From positions 1,984,001-2,048,000 of the forward strand of contig JAUZTG010000034.1 of the NCBI GenBank assembly GCA_030734395.1: a stretch of 64,000 bases of DNA. The letters run 5' to 3'. Positions 24,540 to 35,468 of this stretch are shown one piece after another. The stretch is from Sarocladium kiliense (lineage: Eukaryota; Ascomycota; Sordariomycetes; Hypocreales; Sarocladiaceae). Position numbers and translations under genes: made by a program. The notes under the pieces are model-generated. The model made no database searches. It saw only the letters and a program-made list of their open reading frames with translations, and was not told where the DNA came from. How positions within the stretch are numbered: the first letter of the stretch is position 1; each line of letters begins with the position of its first letter.

Positions 24540-25745
24540 ATGTACACCAAGTCTCTTCTCGTTGCCGGCCTGGCCTCCATTGCCAGCGCCCACATCAAGA
24601 TGGCCGAGCCTGTTCCTTACGGCGCTGCCAGCCTCAACAACTCCCCACTGGAGGCTGATGGCTCAGACTTTCCTTGCAAGCAGCGTGACGGTGTCTACGA
24701 CGCCGCTGGTGCCAGCAACGTCTACGCCCAAGGCAGCAGCCAACAGCTTAAATTCATCGGCTCTGCAGTTCACGGTGGCGGCTCATGCCAGGTTTCCATC
24801 ACCACTGACCTCCAGCCCGATGCCAACTCGGTATGGAAGGTCATCAAGTCTATTGAGGGTGGATGCCCCGCGAAGGACACCGAGGGCAACCTGCCTGATA
24901 ACGCGGGCGGTGAAGTTCCCTTCAGCTACGGTTACACAATTCCTGATGAGCTCGCCGCCGGCAACTACACCATCGCCTGGACGTGGCAGAACAAGATCGG
25001 TAACCGCGAGCTGTACATGAACTGCGCTCCCCTGCAGGTCACTGGTGACAAGGCAGACGATGGTCTTCTTGACTCTCTGCCCGACATGTTCGTTGCCAAC
25101 ATCGGCAATGGCTGTGAGACAAGGCATGGCACAGATGTCAAGTACCCAAACCCTGGCAAGGATGTTGATCAGTTCAACGGGGCCACTGATGCCTTCGAGA
25201 TGCCTACTGCCAGTGCTTGCCAGCAGCCCACCGGCGGCAGTGGCGGCGGCAACAGTGGTGGAGCAGAGCCCACTGCTGCCCCCGAGCCTTCTGCGTCCGC
25301 CGAGCAGCCCAGCGTCCCCGGTGGCGTTTTCATTACTGCTCCTGCTGATGATGGGAATGCTCCCGCTCCTACTGAGGCTCCTACTACCACGGAGGCCCCC
25401 GCTGCTCCTGAGCCTACTTCCGCGCAGCCTGAGGCTCCTGTTGAGCAGCCTGTTGAGGAGCCTGAGACCGAGGCACCGACTCCTGAGGCACCAACCCCTG
25501 AGGCTCCTGGCAGCGGCTCTGGTGACTCTCCTAGTGGCGGCTTCGCTGTTGGCTCTGCCTGCAACACCGAGGGTGACTGGAACTGCGTTGGAGGCACATC
25601 CTTCCAGCGCTGTGCTAGCGGCACTTGGTCTACTGTCATGTCGCTTGCTCAAGGTGTCACCTGCAGCGGTGGCCAGTCTGCCGTTCTGAACATGGCCGCC
25701 GTGAAGGGCAAACGCTCTCTTCGCCGGGCAGCTCGCATCATCTAA
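24540..25745 (+). CDS. Secreted lytic polysaccharide monooxygenase, AA11-like, with C-terminal cysteine-rich module
   Basis: Copper enzyme that oxidatively cleaves polysaccharide chains, chitin in the characterised AA11 members. Intronless, 401 residues. The signal peptide (1-17, ending ASA) leaves His18 as the new N-terminus, as needed for the histidine brace; the second brace histidine is His78 in GSAVHGGGSCQ, which is about position 61 of the mature protein. The catalytic domain runs to about residue 220. A long Pro/Glu/Thr/Ala linker with EAPTPEAP-like repeats follows, then a module with several cysteines (about 338-390, GGTSFQRCASGTW) resembling the X278 module of AA11 proteins, and a basic tail. 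The ATG at 24540 is preferred because the upstream extension begins with TTG and would bury the signal peptide. Family assignment is from remembered motif similarity. Confidence 0.8.
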   Translation: MYTKSLLVAGLASIASAHIKMAEPVPYGAASLNNSPLEADGSDFPCKQRDGVYDAAGASNVYAQGSSQQLKFIGSAVHGGGSCQVSITTDLQPDANSVWKVIKSIEGGCPAKDTEGNLPDNAGGEVPFSYGYTIPDELAAGNYTIAWTWQNKIGNRELYMNCAPLQVTGDKADDGLLDSLPDMFVANIGNGCETRHGTDVKYPNPGKDVDQFNGATDAFEMPTASACQQPTGGSGGGNSGGAEPTAAPEPSASAEQPSVPGGVFITAPADDGNAPAPTEAPTTTEAPAAPEPTSAQPEAPVEQPVEEPETEAPTPEAPTPEAPGSGSGDSPSGGFAVGSACNTEGDWNCVGGTSFQRCASGTWSTVMSLAQGVTCSGGQSAVLNMAAVKGKRSLRRAARII

Positions 25746-26081
25746 GCCCTCGAGATGCTAGTACGGATGACAACTTCATGTACATATTTCTTATGGGGGA
25801 TGGTGTGGTACGCATAGAGGCACTGGACATGGTCGAAAAGGTCATTGGATACCATTGTACAAACAAAATGAAATGACGAATAAGCGTGTGTCTGTGCTCG
25901 TTCCTGTGATGTGATAGCATATAAGCCTCCAGCCGGAGGTGCAAGACTTTCAATGCTGTGAGTCTGCTGAAGGAAGGCACTTGGGGGACGAATAGTTCAG
26001 TTGAGCACACACTTATGGGAGTAGTTCCGTCTGATGATGTTATGAAAGGGTGAAGCAATTGGCGGAACATATCTGATCTGA
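25746..26081. other. Convergent intergenic region LPMO / DUF3433 gene
   Basis: 336 bp between two stop codons, expected to hold both 3' UTRs. Nothing else is seen. Confidence 0.55.
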
Positions 26082-29000
26082 TCAAAGCCAGTCGCCATTT
26101 CTGCGACGTTTATGTCTCTGCCACAAACGTGCGCTGACTCCTCTGTCCCCCCTCTGACCAACAGATGACGGATCAATCCGGACCACGTATGGGTCCATCT
26201 CAACACCCACATGCGCCTGTTTATCGTGGCCTATAAACCTCCCAAAACTGAAAGTCAGACTCTGCTGGTCCAGTCCTCTCGGAATACCTGATACCCAGCG
26301 ACTTGGTGCGAGGTACGTCAATGTTGAGCCCAGGGTGGTTGGCATGCGAGGTAGGACGAATGCCGCAGAGCGCATATAGAAGCATATTGCCACCACCAAG
26401 TTCAAGCCTAAAACTCCGAGGGATATCGACAATGCGGGGACGTCCATGAAGATGCGCGTCTCGCTGTGTGAGACCTTTCCGTCGAGTGTTGTCTTGTCTG
26501 CGGCTTCGAACATCTCTTGATGTAGACTCAGCATGATAGCGAATTGTCGTGCGTAGACGTCCTCGACGCTCGGTAGCAGAGTCTGCGGATCAGGAGTCGG
26601 TTCCCATGGATCAAGAAATGTTCGGGACCCGAGAGAGAGGGTCATCAAGTAGTTGAACCAGTCCGTTGTGACTGTGCCGTTGCGCCAGCCCATCCCTATG
26701 CGGTTCAGGGCTTGGTTCACTTGAATTAGCAGAGTGTCGATATGCTTGTCGGCATCGGGATAATCAAGCGTGTTTGACTCTTTGCTTTTCATATCGTAAG
26801 ACAGAACATATCCCTGAGCGTCAACCTTGACTTCGAATATTGCAGATCTGAAGCTTGGTCGGCAGGTCACGAAGCTAGCTTCGGCGGTAGCATTCGCATC
26901 TTCAGCTTGATCTGTGCGACCCCAAGCAAGTGTTAGTTCCCTGTCGCAAGTTTCGTTGTTGCCGGCCTTGATAATGGTGCTGCAGTACTCGATCGCTGCC
27001 CTGCCTTCTGGTGGTATCAGGTTCGTCTCACGCATTAGCATAGCCGCTCTTTGAATTCCGCTTGGACAATCTTTTGGGTCTGGGTTTCTGATTCCGTCCA
27101 GATAGTCCAGGGGTAGCTCCATGGGACCACTAGTCGTACAGTTGGGGTCGGCCCCGAATCCCCTTGTCTTGAATGTATATATATCCCTTTCTCCTGCGTC
27201 GAGAGTTGTGTTGAATACGATCGGTTGGAAGAAGAAATCCCGAGTTGTCCACGGTGGGAGTGGTGTCGAGTACGACATATTCGAAAGAGCGACGTATAAG
27301 TGATCTAAGTAAAGGCTCGTCGTGATGAGGTCCCGACGCATTCGTGAATTCAGGTCGAAGACGGACTGATTGTTAAATTCAGCAGACCAGGCTGGTTGGA
27401 AGTCCCCTACGGTGACGACCTCAACCGGAGCCTCGTTGAACACAGCACCAAGACCGACAGTCAGGAGATTAGCCAGGAACGCGACCATGCATACAATTCC
27501 AAGAAGCCAGTGCCGCGAGCGCACAGCTCTCCAAAGTACCAGTTGCGGCGGGATAGATGTGTATGTAGCATCGATGGATGATCGTGCCTTGGCGTGACCC
27601 TGCCACAGCTCTCGAAACGGTTGGAGCACGCATAATAGCCTTGTGAGAAGTACCCAGAGGGGCTCCATTAGAGTCGCGAACATGGTGGGAAGGTAGTTCT
27701 CAAGTAGCTGCAATACCTCGAAGTTGTCTGAGGGTCGCGCGATGCCTAGAACGGTCATGAGCAAGGTTCGAACCATCATAGTTGTAATGGAGGTGTAAAT
27801 ACCATTGCTTCTTATCTCTAGTTGTTTGAAATAACTGAGAACAACGACTGCACCGATTAACATGAGAACGAAAAGCAACCCAAAACTTTTTCGCAGAGCC
27901 CAAGGGCGCACGGGTTCATAGAACCTCTCAATCTCGGACATCTTCGCAGCTACTTCACTCTCACCCAGCTTGAGTCCTTCGGGATCCTTGGACGTTGTCA
28001 TTCCAGAAGCCACCAGCTCAGAAGCCTCTGTTAGCTCGAATCTGACGTGTCGAAGAGCAGCGCAAAGTGAATCAGCGTCATAGCTATCGAAGCGACTGAA
28101 TCGTGTCACAAGTGCTGGATTGGTCTTGAAGGCTTCTGCAAGCCGGGAGAGCGATGATGGATTCCGCTGCAAGTTGGATGGAGCCGATCGACAAGTCCAG
28201 GCCAGGCCGACGGTCATGATGGCGATGAGAAGAAGTAGACTCTCGACTGCTGCAGCGAGTGGGCGACTAACGGTGATTGCAGCCTGGACAACCGTAACTT
28301 CGCCAGTCGTGTCGAAATCGGCACGAGTGTCGTTCACAAGAAGTTGTGAGATGGCAAGGGAGAACAGGTAATCGTGTGCCTTGCTATACGCCTCTTGGAG
28401 AAGCTTCGGGTCACCATAGTCTCCTGAAGGCCTCTGATCTCGTGAGTACGCGTAGCCAACCATGTTTGACACAGGCATGCTGAAGTTGGCTTTGTTCAAG
28501 CGAGGATGCTGTTCCACGACATACAGAAAAGGATAGTCTCGAGGCGGTGGTTTTTCTACCACACCACTGTGGAGCAGAAACTCAAACGCAGTCGAGTTGA
28601 ATTCGTCCTCACCTAGAACTTTCTTCGTCCCGATAGTCTGATAGGCCCCATGGGCTACCGGTTGCAAACTGTCTTTGTCGACCTTGAGCCTCACCTGCTC
28701 CTTGTAGTACTTCGGTTCGCAAAAGAGAGCTGTAATGTCGAAATTGCCCTGAACCCCGAAGGTTGCTTTAGACACATTATATGGCTCCGCCCAGACAGCA
28801 AGAAACTGATGTGTCGACTTCGACGATAAGAGGCATTGGGGGCTCTTCAGTGCATAACTCGCATATGGGCTTGAGTGATAGCCGACATAGAGCATGGTGT
28901 AGTTATAGAACTGGTCAATGTTCACTGTCGCGTTACAGCCCTGGCCATTGAGGAAATGCCACTCTCGCGCTGGACCTGGACCGTCAATCTCTGCTGGCCA

Positions 29001-29958
29001 GCAATCAAGCTCTGTCGAGTATCTTGTGGTGGTTGCAGCCCAGGTGATGTTGGTTGAGTTGAACTTTGAGTCCCTGACGTAGAAGGGAAGGTTCCCGTAA
29101 TCTGGAGTCATGAAGCTGGGCATGGCCTGACCGAGCCAGCCCACAGCATACCCATTATTGAGGAACTCGGGATCGAGGATGTTCACCTGGTCCTCGACAG
29201 GCGCGAGTCGAGATCGAGCGTAGATAACTGCTGGCTCTGTCAAGGTGACCATACCCGTCCCTAGAATAGCACTCTGTAAAGGTGTGATTGCCCAGAAGAC
29301 GATCATCATCGCCGAACCGGCCAAGAATACCGGCCAATGCCTGATTCAGTCAGCACATATCCTGCAGCAAGCGGAATGTAGGAGGACTCACCTCTTCTTG
29401 AAGGCTCGCAAAGGAGCCGTCGCAACAAAGTCGTAGGGATAATCCAAGAAGATGGATCCATCCGCTGTATCACCGCCTTTCTTTGATAGCTCAAACCAAG
29501 GCTGCATTCTCTTGACATCCAAATCGACCCAACTCCAAACAAGACTGTATAGCACAGCTACCACGTTAGGACCATAGAGATAGCTCCACATTGCGTATCG
29601 GGGAACGGCATCGAGGGAGGAAGACAAGGCGAGACCACCATATGCTGCGCTTCGTTGGGCGAGGATCTCCACTGCGGCAGCGATGAGGAGTGTAAGGACA
29701 ACGAGAGCCGAGAGGATGGGCGTGGACATCGAAAGTGGCTTCCATCCCTTCACCTTGCCTGTAATTGGTGAGTTGAGACCATGAGGAATTGACTTATATG
29801 GAGAGTTTACCATCGTGACCAGAAGAAGCTGCCCAAGACGAGCAGCTTCTTTCCACTTTGCTCTGCTCCCCATTGATATTTGTCGTGGTCACAGTCGTCT
29901 GAGTTTTCGAGAACGAAGCCCTCGTCTCGGAAGACAACCATGTATGGGCAGACGCCAT
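26082..29958 (-). CDS. Large multi-pass membrane protein with two DUF3433 units
   Basis: Exons on the minus strand: 29958-29811, 29758-29392 and 29340-26082, giving 1,257 residues. The first intron has donor GTAAAC and acceptor TTACAG and joins GHD to GKVKGWKPLSM; the second (GTGAGT, AATCAG) joins AFKKR to HWPVFLAG. The first DUF3433 unit lies at about 55-185 (GWKPLSM, a TM helix, then WVDLDVKRMQPWFELSKKGG and LDYPYDF), followed by a long extracytoplasmic region with many N-glycosylation sequons, a TM helix, and a second unit further on (PVRPWALRKSFG ... VLQPFRELWQGHAKA). A second long sequon-rich region and a final TM helix close the protein. The function of this Pezizomycotina-specific family is unknown. 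The repeated layout suggests internal duplication. Confidence 0.87.
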
Positions 29959-31578
29959 GATGATCCTCAGCTGAACCAGCAGCTTCCTCCACACATCAAA
30001 ACGAAAGGAAAGCTAATGTCCAAACGACCAAACCGAACATATAAACCTCGGCAGGCGAAAAGCCCTCATGGGGGGCTACCGCCCATCTCTTATATGCCAC
30101 CCGGCCTACCCAGAAGGAACTCAAAACACGAGCTGAGTATATCTCCACTCGAACGCATGAATGTTGAACCAACAGCTCAAGCATGGGTCCGTCCTAACAC
30201 AGAGACTATACGACGCAAGCCTAGAAATGTTAAGACATGGGGTGTTGGCATCTGTTGGCCCTTCTTTGCCGCCAACAATGCGGCCCCAGAGGGCGGTTCC
30301 GTTGCAGTGACCAGGGCGCGTAGCCGCTTTCCGTGACCCGGGCTGCTAGTATCCCCAGATCCTTCGGGGTATTGGCAACGGTCGTCAGCGGCATTTCTCG
30401 GTGGTGGTGGTCGTCCAATCTATCTCTCCATCGGACCAACTTCTAAGGCAAAATGGACTGAACGCCTTAGGGCTTCCAATCGATGCAAACATCTATCAAG
30501 AAAAGCGCCACCAGCCTCGAATACAATGACATGAGCACACCCAATTCTCGTCGCTAAGATTGAAACGTCCGGCTGTGGTGTCCTCGAAGCGCCCATCTAC
30601 TGTCGCGGTTGGCGGGGACGCACCCAATCAGACGTGCATGAAGGTCGACCCCTAGGAGCCTGGGGGCGGCTGCTCGTCCAACCGCCATCATGTATGCCTG
30701 TAAAGTCACTTGATAACGGAGGCTGATGTTGTACCGCGTCTGTTATCACAATGGGGGTCATTGTACAACATAGGGGTCTGAGGTTGGAGGGGGCGGGCAG
30801 AGGAGGCCCTTGCTCCTGATTAACACGTCTCTCACACTGACGGATATGGGCGATTTTGAAACAGACAAACATGTTAAAGCTCCTTTAGTAGTACATAAGC
30901 GACACGAGAGGAGGACTGCAAAGTGACCGACTCCAGCTGAGCGTCACTGTTCGTCACCAGCCTGACCCCTATCTCTCTTTTCCACGCCATATCCCATCGT
31001 TCCTCTCAGTCCAGTCCACCATAACGTCATATGCTCTCAATCCCGTGCGCTATTGCTGGGAGCGAGACCAGTAACATGAAGGAAGCCTTATATGCTGTTT
31101 CGTTTGCGGCGCAAGCACCTCTCTCGCGTCTGCGACAGAGGCGAGGCCAAAGGCTAAAACGAGAGAAGGAAAAAAAGAGTCCCAATGCCCAAAATGCCGC
31201 CGGGCAGATGTATGTATTAAGGGAGATAGCTCTCCTTCTTGACCATGACAAGAAGGTGCCAGCTCAAATAACTTCACCGGTTCGGCCACGCTCGCAAGTA
31301 GTGAGGTGTCACGACGCCGTCCAAACGCCAAATGTGTGTCTTCTCCTAGTAGTAGTCGATTCAAATAAGTCAAGAACAGGATGAAGGAATCTGTGAGATC
31401 AGGTAGAAGAGGTGTGCAAAAAGTCCCTCGGCCAGTGTAAAAGTAGTTCTGGCCTTCAACGTGTCTCCCAGATGTGTAAGCTTGCAAGTCGACACAAGGA
31501 GAGTGGGTGTATAAGTGTTCGTGCCATTCGTTGGTGTACATTTGCGCCATGCTTTTCCGTCTTTCGTTCTCCCAAAGA
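29959..31578. other. Intergenic: DUF3433-gene promoter and KNR4 3' flank
   Basis: 1.6 kb between two genes on the minus strand. It carries the promoter of the DUF3433 gene and the 3' flank of KNR4. Open frames on either strand are short or antisense to exons and do not look like proteins. No repeat is seen. Confidence 0.5.
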
Positions 31579-33340
31579 TCAGATCTCGATCGTCTTCATG
31601 GCATCGGCATCATCGGCGAGCGCAGGTTGCTTGCCCAGCTTCGGGAGCTCATTCTCCTTATCCTTGAGCAGGTCCGATTCCTGACGAGCAAGTGCCGTCA
31701 CCTTGGGCTCAACGGGCTTCTGAGGTGTGAACGCGTTGCTGTTACGGCTCGCAGGTTGCTCTACCTCCACTAATGTCTCCGGGTCGATTTCGGCATCCGC
31801 AAGCTCCGGGATCGTCATCTCCTCTGTGACCCTACTCAACGGCGGAGGCTTTCCGTAACCAGCACGCATCGGACTTGTGAGAGGCGAAGAGCCATTCAGT
31901 CTCTGTAATGATCTTCCTCGGTTATCGGCAGCACCCTCAGCAGGGCTACTGTTGTACGGTGATGATGAGCGTGAACCGAGAGGAGAGGCAGCCTTGCCAT
32001 TCGCCTGTGGGGCCATCGATTTACGCTGTGCAGCCCTGCGGCCATACTTCTGGTCCATCCTCCATCGCAGAATATTGAAATAGGCTGGCTCAACACGAGC
32101 CTCCTTAAACTCCCGCAGCTTGAGCTCATTAGTCTCTTCGTCAACGTACCACTTGCCACTGTTGAGGTCGTCTGCCACCACCGCGAGAAAATGACCCCAT
32201 GATCGTGCAACCACGTATTTGGTATCATAGTCTCGGCCAAACAAGATGATCTGACCCCATTTTCCGCCAGGTCCAGGAGCCAGATCGACGGCGAGGTTGT
32301 TGCCACCCCAGTCACGAACCAGAGGGATCCAGCCTGCATGAGCGTACGCCTTCTGGACGCTGTTTGGAGGCACACTGGTCTGCTTCGCAAGGAGGTTTTG
32401 CCGCCACTCGTCTGGGTTGCTACCCTGAGATGATGGCCGTGATGACCGTTGCTTGGAAGACGAAGCCTCGTCGCTGCCGAAAGCCCTTGAAGGCATGGCA
32501 GTTCTAGGTGCGGATGTGGCAAGCAAGAACTCCGAGTTGACTCGTCGCCACGTTTCCCACTCCTGCACGATCTCTTCGCAATCCATCAACATCGAGCCGA
32601 AGATAATGCCTGTGGGAATCCCACCGCGTTCTTGGCCATCGTGAATCATCAAAGACTGCCTAACATCCTGCGGCAGAGAGCAATCGAGCTGGTGCTCAAG
32701 GTCGTTGAGGTCGTTGGTCGTGGCACCTTCACCTAGCTGGTCGAACAGTTCGGGATAGTGCTCCTCGGCCCAGTCATCGATACGCCTCCAGGAGTGGCTG
32801 ACTGGAGGAGCTGGGGGGAGACCGTCCTGGAAAGATTGCATCGGCACATCGCCGGGGCTCTGGACTTCGAAGCCATCACCCTGGCTCGCGTTCTTAGCAG
32901 CCATTGACCTCAAACCAGGGGAATACGGGCCACCATTGGAGGGTACTGGCGAGATAGGAGACATATGGGAGCCGCGACGAGCTTCTCCGGTTGGCGAAAT
33001 GTGGCCGTCGTCGAAGTACGGGGAAGAAACATCGGCTCGCGAGTCGGAAGCGGTGGCGACGCCCGTAAGCATGCCGTCTCGGTTGTTGTGGAGGGGGACA
33101 TGCCGTCCTGTGCGGTGTGGGGAGTCGAATGAAGAGTCTGCGAAGGGTCAGCATGCCATTTCTGCGCGTTACGAGTCCCAAGTTGAGATAAAAGTGACAT
33201 CATGGCACGTACGTCTGTCGTAGCTGGTCATAGTATGCCAGAAAGAGCGAAAAGCGGTGCTAAATCTGTTGTGGTTGAGCTTGCGTCAGTGGCACGCACT
33301 GAAGCGGAACGGGACGCGTCGTAACTCACGGGTTGGCCAT
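31579..33340 (-). CDS. KNR4: KNR4/SMI1-type cell-wall synthesis regulator
   Basis: Regulator that links the Slt2/PKC cell-wall integrity pathway to beta-glucan synthesis and polarised growth in yeast. Exons on the minus strand: 33340-33330 (11 nt), 33265-33213 and 33137-31579, giving 540 residues. The N-terminus MANPFSTAFRSFWHTMTSYDR is conserved in ascomycete Knr4 and is only recovered by using the 11-nt first exon. A disordered Ser/Pro-rich stretch follows, then the globular SMI1_KNR4 domain (about 130-340) starting near SHSWRRIDDWAEEHYPELF and including LMIHDGQERGG and GIIFGSMLM, and a long disordered C-terminal tail, as in yeast. The 5' flank is pyrimidine-rich on the coding strand, common in fungal promoters. 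Confidence 0.93.
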
Positions 33341-35468
33341 GATGGCAGCAGCTTCAGGCTCCAGGCCGAAGATCAAGGTCTCGACGTCGACCGTTGCAGC
33401 TCGAACGAAGGTACGAGGAGGGAACAAAGAGTCTCGTGACGATTTGAGTCCCAAAGGGGGTTGTAGGGTCTTTGGCGCCAGGGGTGATGCGGTGCTGGCC
33501 TGGTTGGTTAGAAGAACCAGGGGGTAACGAGGATATCGAACAAAGCGACCGAGATGCAGATTTGGAGCCGCGAGTATGACAACGAGTCGAGTCGCGACGA
33601 GTGAAACGAGCGAGAGTGCCGCTTAGCAAAAAGACACGATCGGCGGGTAGATGAAGGCGAGTTGTGGTGTTGTTGCTGCTTGGAAGAGCGAGAGTCTTGG
33701 TCGCGAGATGATTTGCTGGTGGTGGTTGTAGCGGTTGGTCACTGCAATGCAATGGTGGTGCAGGAGGAGCAGCGCAGGCGCGAGTCGGGCGAGTGTTAGA
33801 GCGCGGCAAAGCGAGCGACAGGGGCTGTGATTCCAGAAGCAGCAGCAAAACGAAGAGGCAAGTAACGAGAGGACAAGCTTCAATTCCGGTAGATAATTCC
33901 CTCCCAAGATGAGGTCAATGAGTGTAGAGAACGAAGAAGAAAAGGCGGGAGGGGGGATGGATGATGAATGAGCGATGGAGGCGGATAGAGCAACAGTGGA
34001 AGAAGAATAAGAAGAAGCGCGAAGAATGAGACGGGGAGCAGGGCCGGGGGCAGGGGGTCGAGGCCACTGTAATTACAGGGCCTTGGGGGGTGTTGCACCT
34101 GCAATTAATCGAGTCCAGCTGGAGCTGTCCCTGAGGAAATCGGCAGTCGGCTCCGTTCAGTGGAATGGAATGCTGGAGCCGTGGCTGGACTGTGTTAGGC
34201 ACCGGGCCCCAGCACGTTAAAAAGAGCGAAAAATAAAATAGGGGACTGGGCTCAGTTGAGTTTAGTGCAGAGATGGGGATGATAGGAGACAGGCTTCAGA
34301 GGGCTTGGAATAGGGGGGAGCCAGCTCGATTTGATCGATCCCAGGGCGATCCTCAGCACCAAGGCAGGGAATACAGCGCATTATATTGCAGGACTCTTAT
34401 TAACTGCACTTGCCACGAGCTGCCGCGTTTGCGAAATACGCTTGATAACAGCGGGTCACGCAATCCAAGAGCCAGCCGGGTCAGACCTCTTGACACTGGT
34501 AATATGTCTGGTTGCTGCCACTGACTCAATCACCACCTATCATCACGTATCGCCAACTGCCGTCTATAGCTCATCTTGTAACAGCCAATATGCATGTACA
34601 ACCCCAATGTGCAGCACCCGCAAAACCAAGGCACGTTGCATCACACACGGCCAGCAAACTCGCACGAAAAACTTGTTCTTTATTCCCGAACCATTCCATC
34701 CTTGGATGGGTGCACACACTCTAAAGAGCCGCCTCCCTCAGGTCCTGTATGCTGACGGACGCCCCCGCTTCCCGCCCACTCACAAGCGCAGGAACAAGGG
34801 GCAACCCAATTTTGGGTCCGGCCTGCAGCTTAGCCGGAATCTGGGACCTGTTTTGTTAGTCGAAGTGCTTTGCGACTCGGTGTGTTCGGAGGGAGCGAAG
34901 TAGCGGTAGTGGGGAAGAAGGCGAGTCTTTTGTTGGATCTGTCACTCCGAGCAGTCCTGGGCACGAACCAAGCTACTGGGATGGGAAGTGTAGATAATAT
35001 CACCATCACCATGATTCGATGCTGCTGCGGCAAGAAACCAAACATCGTCGACAAACGCCCCGATCCCAATGTGGCCTGCTGACCTGCACCTTCACCAGCC
35101 ACATCAACCCCTATTCAGCCATGTCTTGCTCGATCAAGTCGCCACCTGCAGCCAAAGATAGCAATGCTGCCTCAGCCTCTCATTTGGAGCTGTCTCCAAT
35201 GACGCCCTCTTCTCCGCCTTTAAACTGCCGCTATTCCCGTAATTTTACACACAAGACTCGATTCGTGACCTTGAGGCTTGTGGCCTAGTGGATGATTGGT
35301 TGAGTGACTTTACGGTTTGGCTTTCCTTCTGCTTGCGTCGGCACCATCCACCTGTCATGGGCGGAGTCACGAGACCGGACAAACATCCGGTTCTCCTTCA
35401 GATTCCCATGATATTGCATCCTTGCGGTGATTCATGATTGCTGTGATTCGTAGTCGGGTCTACTCTAT
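33341..35468. other. Intergenic: KNR4 promoter and SEC8 3' flank
   Basis: 2.1 kb. Between 33.9 and 34.05 kb the minus strand is a CT-rich tract, typical of a fungal core promoter or leader. An A/T-rich patch lies at 34216-34240. I find no convincing gene. Frames at 34.3-35.3 kb look like random open frames. Confidence 0.5.

Noticed and set aside
24783..25652. 289-residue minus-strand frame antisense to the LPMO
   Set aside because: Mirrors the codon-biased LPMO exon and its repeated linker (Leu/Arg runs); no independent protein features.
29815..30336. 173-residue plus-strand frame upstream of the DUF3433 gene
   Set aside because: Antisense to the first exon of that gene, basic and Pro/Arg-rich, no family likeness.
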